Virus record (IMG/VR): IMGVR_UViG_3300008952_000207
Location: 1 to 30,616 of that record
DNA: 30,616 bases
Strand: one strand, 5' to 3'
Origin: a virus
Shown: positions 12,365-17,106 of the stretch, in pieces
Position numbering within the stretch: the stretch's first letter is position 1
Layout: the number at the start of each line of letters is the position of its first letter
Position numbers and translations under genes: made by a program
Notes under the pieces: model-generated
What the model was told of the DNA's origin: nothing
The model's input: the letters and a program-made list of their open reading frames with translations, nothing else
Database searches by the model: none

Positions 12365-12527
12365 TGATCACCTTACACGCTTCTGCGTCCCAATAATCTT
12401 CGCCGTAAGAAGCGAGGCACACCACACTTCGTGAGACTGTTCCGTCTCTCAGCGTATATTCGCTTACGCTTATGACGAGGGCTGGCCCTCTGCCTTGCGG
12501 CATTTCTATGAGATCACCTGCTTTCAT
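12351..12527 (-). CDS. K-x-G-D-L-I array protein, leaderless
   Basis: 58 residues: MKAGDLIEMPQGRGPALVIS, then VSRSVVCLASYGEDYWDAEA and CKVISETR. ATG 12525-12527 is seven bases past the -10 of the promoter at 12535-12561, without a ribosome-binding site. The end overlaps the next GTG start by 14 bases; KVISETR encodes the GGTGATC upstream of that start. Confidence 0.7.
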   Translation of the reverse strand: MKAGDLIEMPQGRGPALVISVSEYTLRDGTVSRSVVCLASYGEDYWDAEACKVISETR

Positions 12528-12534
12528 GCCTATA

Positions 12535-12561
12535 TTGTAAGCACGATTAGAAGTATGTTAA
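12535..12561 (-). promoter_or_regulatory. Promoter giving a predicted leaderless mRNA
   Basis: -35 TTAACA (12556-12561), 15-base spacer ending in GTGC, -10 TTACAA (12535-12540). ATG 12527 is seven bases on. The whole element lies in the 3' end of the gene at 12547-12672 or just past it. Confidence 0.78.
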
Positions 12562-12672
12562 GGCCATTGGACCCATAAAAGCGACGATGGCAGCTACCAT
12601 GGCCCAAAAGAATCCATAGATGCTCAGGCTTCCGTCCGAAGTTTGTAATGGTTGTTTAAGTAATTTCTTCAC
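12547..12672 (-). CDS. 41-residue membrane protein, GTG start
   Basis: GTG 12670-12672 after AGAGAGGAAATAA, starting immediately after the previous stop. The N-terminus is polar (KKLLKQPLQTSDGSLS), then a hydrophobic segment IYGFFWAMVAAIVAFMGPMA forms one membrane helix. The last codons overlap the promoter at 12535-12561. Confidence 0.55.
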   Translation of the reverse strand: MKKLLKQPLQTSDGSLSIYGFFWAMVAAIVAFMGPMALTYF

Positions 12673-12885
12673 TTATTTCCTCTCTAGTTTTTTTCTACAC
12701 CAATGAAGAGTTTTGGTCATTGTAGAGTCATCTCTTTGAAGCACAGCAATTTGCTTGTCTTCATCTACTGATATAATATCATAAACGAGATAAGTCCGAT
12801 CCTTAACAAAGTAAGAACCGGGCTCAATATTGATATGTTTATATTTCTCGTACTCTTCGAGATATTTTCTTTGACTTTCTTTCAT
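12673..12885 (-). CDS. Hypothetical 70-residue protein right after a tRNA-like gene
   Basis: MKESQRKYLEEYEKYKHINI is a charged helix, followed by IEPGSYFVKDRTYLVYDIIS and QIAVLQRDDSTMTKTLHW strands that echo the array proteins. The ATG (12883-12885) follows the CCA end of the tRNA-like gene by six bases and has no ribosome-binding site. Removal of the tRNA by 3' processing would leave a nearly leaderless message (inference). Confidence 0.6.
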   Translation of the reverse strand: MKESQRKYLEEYEKYKHINIEPGSYFVKDRTYLVYDIISVDEDKQIAVLQRDDSTMTKTLHWCRKKLERK

Positions 12886-12891
12886 AGTGTT

Positions 12892-12971
12892 TGGTCGGGG
12901 AGGAGGGACTTGAACCCTCGTGTAACCAACTACTCTTTCTACTGTTTATAAGACAGAGGAGATACACCCCG
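12892..12971 (-). tRNA. tRNA-Ile (UAU)-like gene without a normal D arm
   Basis: 80 bases with encoded CCA. Acceptor CGGGGTG pairs with CTCCCCG (one T-T mismatch). The T arm is perfect: GAGGG-TTCAAGT-CCCTC. An anticodon hairpin CTGT-CTTATAA-ACAG gives UAU (AUA codons). But only seven bases (TATCTCC) separate the acceptor strand from the anticodon stem, where a D arm of about 17 bases should be. Between anticodon and T arms there are 21 bases, including AGTTGGTTA, a typical D-loop string. It is either a degenerate tRNA or a rearranged one. It sits eight bases after the stop of 12980-13168. Confidence 0.55.
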
Positions 12972-12979
12972 GTAATAAT

Positions 12980-13168
12980 TTAAAGTATTTTTATGTCTTT
13001 TCTATATTCTGACTCTATGCAAATTGCGGATCCGGCGAGGAACCACTGAATAACAGGATCATTATCCTCGTCGAAAGAAACGATGATTCCTAGGAGCCGG
13101 TCGCGCTGCGACTGCGCTCGGCGCTCGTCGCGCGCTGGAGACAATTTAACTAAATTACCTATTTTCAC
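12980..13168 (-). CDS. K-x-G-N-L-V array protein, GTG start
   Basis: 62 residues: MKIGNLVKLSPARDERRAQS, then LGIIVSFDEDNDPVIQWFLA and YRKDIKIL. GTG 13166-13168 behind GAGGTAATCA; 14-base overlap with the upstream gene. The region ARDERRAQSQRDR is unusually basic for the family. The gene ends eight bases before the tRNA-like gene. Confidence 0.7.
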   Translation of the reverse strand: MKIGNLVKLSPARDERRAQSQRDRLLGIIVSFDEDNDPVIQWFLAGSAICIESEYRKDIKIL

Positions 13169-13313
13169 TGATTACCTCTATATTGTGCTCAGAATACATG
13201 TTTAGATCTTCGACAATGCTATCATCGCACCACCAAACAAGTGTTGCCCACTCGTCACATTGCACGATTAGGCCGATACTATTGTAGCACTTTATTAAAT
13301 CACCGGCTTTCAT
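13155..13313 (-). CDS. K-x-G-D-L-I array protein, 52 residues
   Basis: MKAGDLIKCYNSIGLIVQCD, then EWATLVWWCDDSIVEDLNMY and NIEVISENR. ATG 13311-13313 overlaps the upstream stop by four bases with GAAGAGGT as ribosome-binding site; the end overlaps the next GTG by 14 bases. Three cysteines, probably not a zinc site given spacing. Confidence 0.7.
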   Translation of the reverse strand: MKAGDLIKCYNSIGLIVQCDEWATLVWWCDDSIVEDLNMYSEHNIEVISENR

Positions 13314-13534
13314 ACCTCTTCGATGTCTCCGTTAACGAAATCACTAACGTCATACCACATGCCTTCATATCCAACAATCTCCTGGAGATCGATATGCCAC
13401 ATAATTTTATATTTCCAGCCCACTATTTGATTATAATGTCTTGCAACAATAAATCCTAGGCCACCATGATCCCAGGTTTTATGGCGTGACCATCTGACCA
13501 AGCCACCGACTTTATATTGTGGTTCTACTCTCAT
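13310..13534 (-). CDS. K-V-G-G-L-V array protein
   Basis: 74 residues from ATG 13532-13534 (MRVEPQYKVGGLVRWSRHKT), overlapping the upstream stop by four bases. Then GGLGFIVARHYNQIVGWKYK and IMWHIDLQEIVGYEGMW strands and an acidic end DVSDFVNGDIEEV. A longer frame to 13660 exists but overlaps the neighbour heavily and is not preferred. Confidence 0.68.
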   Translation of the reverse strand: MRVEPQYKVGGLVRWSRHKTWDHGGLGFIVARHYNQIVGWKYKIMWHIDLQEIVGYEGMWYDVSDFVNGDIEEV

Positions 13535-13740
13535 GCTAGCACCTTTAGAACTCTGCGTTCCGGGCGAGTCACCTTGCCATCCGGCCAATATACGTGACAC
13601 CGGATACCGACACACTTGGTGATAATTCCGGGCGCAGAAAATCGGCTTTTGTCGGTCCAAAGCCGCTCATCCATGGATATCTCTTCCCAATTGAGAACAA
13701 CAAGATTTCCAACAACAGGCTTCTTAGGTTTCGTTTCCAT
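13531..13740 (-). CDS. V-V-G-N-L-V array protein, leaderless
   Basis: 69 residues: METKPKKPVVGNLVVLNWEE, then APGIITKCVGIRCHVYWPDG and a basic end VTRPERRVLKVLA. ATG 13738-13740 lies seven bases past the -10 of the promoter at 13748-13774; no ribosome-binding site. The module is shifted about eight residues by an N-terminal KPKKP extension. Confidence 0.68.
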   Translation of the reverse strand: METKPKKPVVGNLVVLNWEEISMDERLWTDKSRFSAPGIITKCVGIRCHVYWPDGKVTRPERRVLKVLA

Positions 13741-13747
13741 ATTTATA

Positions 13748-13774
13748 TTATAAGCACGGATTAGAGATGATTAA
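13748..13774 (-). promoter_or_regulatory. Promoter giving a predicted leaderless mRNA
   Basis: -35 TTAATC (13769-13774), 15-base spacer ending in GTGC, -10 TTATAA (13748-13753). Seven bases to ATG 13740. It lies inside the 3' end of 13761-13907. Confidence 0.78.
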
Positions 13775-13907
13775 GCTGCTCCATCAACTGTTCTGCGATG
13801 GCTCGCTTAAGTTCATCGGCAATATATCTTGCCAAGTCTTCCTTTGTGCTGAAGTTTTCAAGCTGATCTTCTGCTCGCTCTAGCGAGTTAAGAATAATCT
13901 GTTCCAT
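13761..13907 (-). CDS. 48-residue helical protein after tRNA-Leu
   Basis: ATG 13905-13907 behind AAGGAGAAATGAA, 22 bases after the tRNA-Leu end. The whole peptide (MEQIILNSLERAEDQLENFS, then KEDLARYIADELKRAIAEQL) looks alpha-helical and amphipathic. Likely co-transcribed with tRNA-Leu. Stop TAA lies in the spacer of the next promoter. Confidence 0.6.
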   Translation of the reverse strand: MEQIILNSLERAEDQLENFSTKEDLARYIADELKRAIAEQLMEQLNHL

Positions 13908-13929
13908 TTCATTTCTCCTTTTGAATGAC

Positions 13930-14016
13930 TGGTAGCCAAGGTGGGACTCGAACCCACAAGCCCATGAGGGCGACAGATTTTAAGTCTGCTGCGTATGCCA
14001 ATTCCGCCACTCGGCC
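13930..14016 (-). tRNA. tRNA-Leu (anticodon UAA)
   Basis: 87 bases with encoded CCA. Acceptor GGCCGAG/CTTGGCT (two wobbles), anticodon loop CTTAAAA reads UAA, long class II variable arm CGCCCTCATGGGC, T arm GTGGG-TTCGAGT-CCCAC. It decodes UUA/UUG. Promoter at 14028-14054. Confidence 0.95.
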
Positions 14017-14027
14017 ATGTATTTATA

Positions 14028-14054
14028 TTGTAAGCACGCATTGTGCTGAATTAA
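14028..14054 (-). promoter_or_regulatory. Promoter for tRNA-Leu
   Basis: -35 TTAATT (14049-14054), 15-base spacer ending in GTGC, -10 TTACAA (14028-14033). The tRNA 5' end lies 12 bases downstream of the -10. The left copy of the 19-base repeat (14056-14074) starts one base past the -35. Confidence 0.78.
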
Positions 14055-14055
14055 G

Positions 14056-14074
14056 TGGCACGCCCGACAGGATT
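14056..14074 (-). repeat. 19-base copy of the tRNA-Arg 3' end (left copy)
   Basis: TGGCACGCCCGACAGGATT on the plus strand, identical to 14563-14581, the last 19 bases of tRNA-Arg including CCA. The flanking bases differ. The stop codon of the intervening gene overlaps it by two bases. Confidence 0.9.
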
Positions 14075-14549
14075 AGATAAGCTCAGCAATCTCTGTTTTC
14101 CAGATAGACGTATCATCTACTGCAATTCTTTGTATTTTCTTTAAACAGTCTGGGTAGTTGTTATCTCTCGCGAGATTCTTAGCAAGAGCAAAGCGAAAAT
14201 CATCTTGCTTTTTTGTGTGCTCACTAATGTCAACTGATATTATATCAAACTGTTCAATAAGGTAATATCTATTCTTCTTAGAAGAACCAGAGTCTCGTGA
14301 CTTCTGAAGCTCTACTTTCAAATCTCCATTTGCATACTTGGTATTCCTAGCTCTTTTGTGCTCTACCAAATATTCTTTCTGCATGTATTTGATTTTAAAA
14401 TCGGCATCTCCATTATCGGGAGAACACTCTACGTGTGCCACTTTATCACTTAAAAAATTAAACATGCTATATTCACTTAAATTGCCTTTAAGCGCAGTGA
14501 TAAATCTAGGTGAATTTTTTTCACAATAAGATATAAATTGTCTATTCAT
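14073..14549 (-). CDS. PD-(D/E)xK nuclease-like protein between tRNA repeats
   Basis: 158 residues. The core GDADFKIKYMQKEYLVEHKR has Asp50 (in D-A-D), then Glu63-His-Lys65, fitting the PD-(D/E)xK pattern D-x(n)-E-x-K with a hydrophobic strand before E-x-K. A basic loop follows (RARNTKYANGDLKVELQKSR). This is the layout of restriction-like and some homing nucleases; cleavage activity is inferred. ATG 14549 has only a weak ACGAG site and lies 13 bases after tRNA-Arg. The gene and its flanks sit exactly between two copies of the tRNA-Arg 3' end, so it looks like an inserted element. It lacks the array's start motif. Confidence 0.65.
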   Translation of the reverse strand: MNRQFISYCEKNSPRFITALKGNLSEYSMFNFLSDKVAHVECSPDNGDADFKIKYMQKEYLVEHKRARNTKYANGDLKVELQKSRDSGSSKKNRYYLIEQFDIISVDISEHTKKQDDFRFALAKNLARDNNYPDCLKKIQRIAVDDTSIWKTEIAELI

Positions 14550-14562
14550 AATAAATCTCGTT

Positions 14563-14639
14563 TGGCACGCCCGACAGGATTCGAACCTGTGACCTACGGC
14601 TTAGAAGGCCGTTGCTCTATCCAACTGAGCTACGGGCGC
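14563..14639 (-). tRNA. tRNA-Arg (anticodon UCU)
   Basis: 77 bases with encoded CCA and discriminator G. Acceptor GCGCCCG/CGGGCGT (one G-T), D arm GCTC-AGTTGGATA-GAGC, anticodon stem ACGGC/GCCGT with loop CTTCTAA (UCU), T arm ACAGG-TTCGAAT-CCTGT. Decodes AGA/AGG. No dedicated promoter is seen; it follows 14664-14894 by 24 bases. Confidence 0.96.
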
Positions 14640-14663
14640 AAAAATATTCATAACACCATCATA

Positions 14664-14894
14664 CTAAATTTGGTTTATTAAGTCAAGAGCGGAGTCAGAT
14701 AAAGTATGCTCATAGTTAAACTTTGGAAATAGTACCACGTTATAACTGCCTGTGCAGTACTGTTCCTTCTTCCTAACAATTATTCCGTATTCCCCTTCAA
14801 TTGTGTATTGCATCGGGATGCAGCATTGTGTTTCTTTATCGATCCTCGATACCGAGGGTTGCCAATTACATTTTACTAGATCACCGACTTTCAT
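14664..14894 (-). CDS. K-x-G-D-L-V array protein
   Basis: 76 residues: MKVGDLVKCNWQPSVSRIDK, then GEYGIIVRKKEQYCTGSYNV and ALDLINQI at the end. It overlaps the upstream gene by the recurrent 14 bases. It is the last array gene before tRNA-Arg, and its D-L-I-N end retains part of the junction sequence although a tRNA rather than a gene follows. Confidence 0.72.
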   Translation of the reverse strand: MKVGDLVKCNWQPSVSRIDKETQCCIPMQYTIEGEYGIIVRKKEQYCTGSYNVVLFPKFNYEHTLSDSALDLINQI

Positions 14895-15111
14895 TTACTA
14901 GGCCCATGTAATTATAATCTGGTGAATCTCCGAGAATGCTGTCTATATTTTCGTATGTTGGTAGGCCGTCATCCATCCATACTACTGATACTGCTTCGCC
15001 CTTAGCTTCTCTTTTCCAGCCTACGAGCTTTACAACCAATCCATATACTATTTCTTGGTCTATGTTGCAGAACCAAATCAGATCGCCTACTTTTAAACTA
15101 TTTTCATGCAC
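14881..15111 (-). CDS. K-x-G-D-L-I array protein, GTG start
   Basis: 76 residues. The start is probably GTG 15109-15111, some eight bases after AGGGG, overlapping the deaminase gene by 19 bases; a TTG two codons earlier is possible. VHENSLKVGDLIWFCNIDQE, then VYGLVVKLVGWKREAKGEAV, VVWMDDGLPTYENID and the NESR tail from the 14-base overlap. Confidence 0.65.
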   Translation of the reverse strand: MHENSLKVGDLIWFCNIDQEIVYGLVVKLVGWKREAKGEAVSVVWMDDGLPTYENIDSILGDSPDYNYMGLVNESR

Positions 15112-15449
15112 TCCCAATCCCCTTCCAAGTTGGTATACTTAATTTCTTTGATGCCAGCTTCTCGTATGTACTTCATACAATGCGCGCAAGGCTTCGCCAT
15201 GGCACGCCCACCGGTCTTTAGAAAGCGCATGACCTCTAGGGTATCACCGGGCCTAGCAAAGCGTAGCACGTTCATTTCTGCGTGCATATGACTGCCGTGC
15301 GTACCATCTGGATATCTTCTCTTGAATCTGGGATGTGTCTTAAAGGTATTCTCGCCAACCTTGACGACCTTTTTGCCTCGCTTAAGAATTGCAGCGAGGT
15401 GATAGACTCTTCCATTGTTCAACGCTCTTTCACGAGCTTCGTAATACAC
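15093..15449 (-). CDS. CMP/dCMP deaminase-family protein
   Basis: About 118 residues from GTG 15447-15449, with AAGGAG somewhat far upstream (about 15 bases). H-A-E at residues 56-58 and P-C-A-H-C at 87-91 form the zinc and proton-shuttle site of the cytidine/deoxycytidylate deaminase fold. The middle (GENTFKTHPRFKRRYPDGTHGSHMHAEMN) is longer than in minimal enzymes. In phages this family usually feeds dUMP/dTMP synthesis; a nucleic-acid editing role cannot be excluded. The frame upstream of the GTG overlaps the promoter at 15482-15508. Confidence 0.8.
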   Translation of the reverse strand: MYYEARERALNNGRVYHLAAILKRGKKVVKVGENTFKTHPRFKRRYPDGTHGSHMHAEMNVLRFARPGDTLEVMRFLKTGGRAMAKPCAHCMKYIREAGIKEIKYTNLEGDWECMKIV

Positions 15450-15481
15450 CGGACATAATGTCCACTCCTTTTCTTCATAAA

Positions 15482-15508
15482 CAATAAGCACGAAATTGTA
15501 CTTATTTA
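15482..15508 (-). promoter_or_regulatory. Degenerate copy of the TTAA promoter
   Basis: -35 TAAATA (15503-15508), 15-base spacer ending in GTGC, -10 TTATTG (15482-15487). The -35 is degraded but overlaps the TAA stop of 15502-15696 as elsewhere. Would drive the deaminase gene. Confidence 0.5.
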
Positions 15509-15696
15509 GCTTTTTTTATGTCTTTTCTTTCCATGAGGCACGTTTTTGTATGGCCTTGCCAGCGTACTTCGTAGCTCCCCTGTTCGTACAACGTTCGATC
15601 GGTCTTGACAACCAACCCAACTTTATTATGGAGTTGTACAAACATCAGTAGCCTCTGTCCGTAAGCGGACAAAGTTACCAAATCACCGGGCTTCAT
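15502..15696 (-). CDS. K-x-G-D-L-V array protein
   Basis: 64 residues: MKPGDLVTLSAYGQRLLMFV, then KVGLVVKTDRTLYEQGSYEV, RWQGHTKTCLMER and KDIKKAK. ATG 15696 overlaps the upstream gene by 14 bases. Nearest relative in the window is 11687-11890 (shared LSAYG-x-R-L, G-L/V-V-V and terminal A-K). Confidence 0.72.
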   Translation of the reverse strand: MKPGDLVTLSAYGQRLLMFVQLHNKVGLVVKTDRTLYEQGSYEVRWQGHTKTCLMERKDIKKAK

Positions 15697-15877
15697 TTAT
15701 AATTTCCAGCCAGCCTGGAACCTCAAGCTCGATTTCGCCGTCGTTCCAGCGAACTACGACGGCTTCGCGATAACCTTTTTTGCTTGGAAGATATTCGAGA
15801 ATAATTCCATGGGCTCGACCGTCTAGACCGCGGCATCCGTGGTTTTCTCCTGGCTCTACTAAATCACCGGCGCGCAT
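15683..15877 (-). CDS. R-A-G-D-L-V array protein
   Basis: 64 residues: MRAGDLVEPGENHGCRGLDG, then AHGIILEYLPSKKGYREAVV, VRWNDGEIELEVPGWLEIIN ending EAR. ATG 15877 behind GGAG; 14-base overlaps at both ends. Resembles 9242-9451 in its E-Y/H-x-P...G-Y and W-L-E-I/V-I-N segments. Confidence 0.72.
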   Translation of the reverse strand: MRAGDLVEPGENHGCRGLDGRAHGIILEYLPSKKGYREAVVVRWNDGEIELEVPGWLEIINEAR

Positions 15878-16016
15878 TTTTTAACTCCGTCGTAAATTGA
15901 GAGAAAGTATGGATTTCTCCATTATCATCCTTCACAATTAAATCTCTTGTCTTTGGCTGAAATCGTATGATTTTGCCTTCTTTGCCTTCGCAGACAACAT
16001 GATCGCCAATCTTCAT
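15864..16016 (-). CDS. K-x-G-D-H-V array protein, 50 residues
   Basis: MKIGDHVVCEGKEGKIIRFQ, then TRDLIVKDDNGEIHTFSQFT ending LKNARR. ATG 16014-16016 after AGGAGGTGCCTA; promoter at 16039-16065 with a leader. The pattern G-K-I-I-R-F...L-I-V-K-D-D-N-G is the clearest KOW/SH3-like signature in the array. Its end overlaps the next gene by 14 bases. Confidence 0.7.
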   Translation of the reverse strand: MKIGDHVVCEGKEGKIIRFQPKTRDLIVKDDNGEIHTFSQFTTELKNARR

Positions 16017-16038
16017 TAGGCACCTCCTAGTCAATAAG

Positions 16039-16065
16039 TTATAAGCACCGATGCAATAAAATTAA
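16039..16065 (-). promoter_or_regulatory. Promoter, TTAA/extended -10 type
   Basis: -35 TTAATT (16060-16065), 15-base spacer ending in GTGC, -10 TTATAA (16039-16044). Contains the stop of 16062-16307. Drives the group 16016 down to 15502. Confidence 0.78.
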
Positions 16066-16307
16066 CAAGAAATAATCTTTTTTATTTTATTCCTGTTCAT
16101 TAGATTTATTTCGCTCTCGCCGTACTGAATATTGTAATTATAAGGTGGCGAGTTTGGAAATTCGATACGCCAGCACCAGCATGGTGTATAATTTCTGCTA
16201 GCAATTTTGCCCCTGGTGTACAGATCAAAACGCTCGATTAATATACCGATCGAGCCATCTTTCCATATCACCATATCGCCAGCCTTTGGCGGGGTTCTTC
16301 TACTCAC
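16062..16307 (-). CDS. K-A-G-D-M-V array protein, GTG start
   Basis: 81 residues: MSRRTPPKAGDMVIWKDGSI, then GILIERFDLYTRGKIASRNY, CWCWRIEFPNSPPYNYNIQY and a basic end NRNKIKKIISC. GTG 16305-16307 overlaps the upstream gene by eight bases. The module is preceded by a basic SRRTPP. Confidence 0.68.
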   Translation of the reverse strand: MSRRTPPKAGDMVIWKDGSIGILIERFDLYTRGKIASRNYTPCWCWRIEFPNSPPYNYNIQYGESEINLMNRNKIKKIISC

Positions 16308-16500
16308 TCAATATCCTTAAGTCTGTCTCGTCGTGCCAGAAGGATTCTTCTGATTCCATCCAGTATACGCAGATGTTTGTGCCCTGATAATGCTCTCCCA
16401 TCTCTATTATTATTCCGTAAGCTGGCTCCCTGGTTCTATCCTCGGGAAATATCCCAGGGATCCAGGGGCCAATATACGAAACTAGGGAGCCTACTTTCAC
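16300..16500 (-). CDS. K-x-G-S-L-V array protein, GTG start
   Basis: 66 residues: MKVGSLVSYIGPWIPGIFPE, then AYGIIIEMGEHYQGTNICVY, WMESEESFWHDETDLRILSE. GTG 16498-16500 overlaps the upstream stop by four bases. The I-C-V-Y-W strand followed by an acidic loop and D-L-R-I-L fits the family plan. Confidence 0.7.
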   Translation of the reverse strand: MKVGSLVSYIGPWIPGIFPEDRTREPAYGIIIEMGEHYQGTNICVYWMESEESFWHDETDLRILSE

Positions 16501-16850
16501 CTAGCATACATCACCCCATGTGGAGTAAGTACGCTAGCCGCCCATTCATCAGTTACATAACCTCTTACGGCGCTTTTACCCTTAGTATAGGGCGCCTTCC
16601 AAGACGCTGGTTTAAAAATTGCGCCATCTCTCTTTCTGACAAAAGCGTATACAGTTCTTGAAGTTGCGCCATGGCGATCCGAGTCTCTGACTCGGGATAG
16701 TTTCCAGTATACGTGCCCGTTATCATTCACTTCGATATGCTCTTTGGGCAATGTTGGAAAGTGTGTGTCCATATATTCTGACACTATTCTTTGCGCTTCT
16801 GTAGCAAAATGCTCAAACGCTAGTTCTATTTCTTCTTCTGAATAATTCAT
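16497..16850 (-). CDS. Conserved phage protein with A-S-W-K-A-P motif
   Basis: 117 residues, ATG 16848-16850 after GGAGGCTTG. N-terminal helix (SEEEIELAFEHFATEAQRIV), then YWKLSRVRDSDRHGATSRTV and VRKRDGAIFKPASWKAPYTK. The G-x-I-x-K-x-A-S-W-K-A-P...A-R-G segment is typical of a small phage family found with tRNA and early genes (from memory; function unknown). Confidence 0.75.
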   Translation of the reverse strand: MNYSEEEIELAFEHFATEAQRIVSEYMDTHFPTLPKEHIEVNDNGHVYWKLSRVRDSDRHGATSRTVYAFVRKRDGAIFKPASWKAPYTKGKSAVRGYVTDEWAASVLTPHGVMYAR

Positions 16851-17086
16851 CAAGCCTCCGCTATGGGAAATTTTGCAGCAATATCCAACATTGTATCCGC
16901 GCTAGCAATGTATATATCATACTTGCGTATCAATCTTGTATATTCTGCGTATTTTCCCGCGTGTTTTGAAGCTATAGCTTCTTTGTATATTTCTCTTGCC
17001 TCTACACGTAACTTATTCCAGTCCTCTAAGAAGATATTCTTAAATATTTCTGGTTTTATTTCGTGTGAGGGCGGTGCCATTTCCAT
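16850..17086 (-). CDS. Hypothetical 78-residue helical protein
   Basis: ATG 17086 after AAGGAGGCTAC; ends in a TGATG overlap with the next gene. Long helices (LEDWNKLRVEAREIYKEAIA, YAEYTRLIRKYDIYIASADT) suggest a helical hairpin. No family recognised. First gene after the promoter at 17107-17133. Confidence 0.68.
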   Translation of the reverse strand: MEMAPPSHEIKPEIFKNIFLEDWNKLRVEAREIYKEAIASKHAGKYAEYTRLIRKYDIYIASADTMLDIAAKFPIAEA

Positions 17087-17106
17087 GTAGCCTCCTTATA
17101 TAATAA

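Larger units (their letters stand above)
14056..14562 (-). mobile_element. Putative tRNA-targeted insertion carrying a nuclease gene
   Basis: A 507-base unit (one 19-base tRNA-3' copy plus the nuclease gene) is inserted at the 3' end of tRNA-Arg, leaving the tRNA intact at 14563-14639. Removing it would place the tRNA-Arg end directly beside the tRNA-Leu promoter. There is no integrase in it, so endonuclease-driven copying is more likely than site-specific integration (inference). Confidence 0.5.

Noticed and set aside
8564-15877. LEVINESR-type tails as a conserved C-terminal peptide motif
   Set aside because: They coincide with the next gene's ribosome-binding site and start read in another frame, so DNA-level constraint explains them.
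7782-16500. The short-gene array as a CRISPR or integron structure
   Set aside because: No regular direct repeats with unique spacers, no cas genes, no integrase and no palindromic attC-type sites; the repeated parts are promoters and gene starts.
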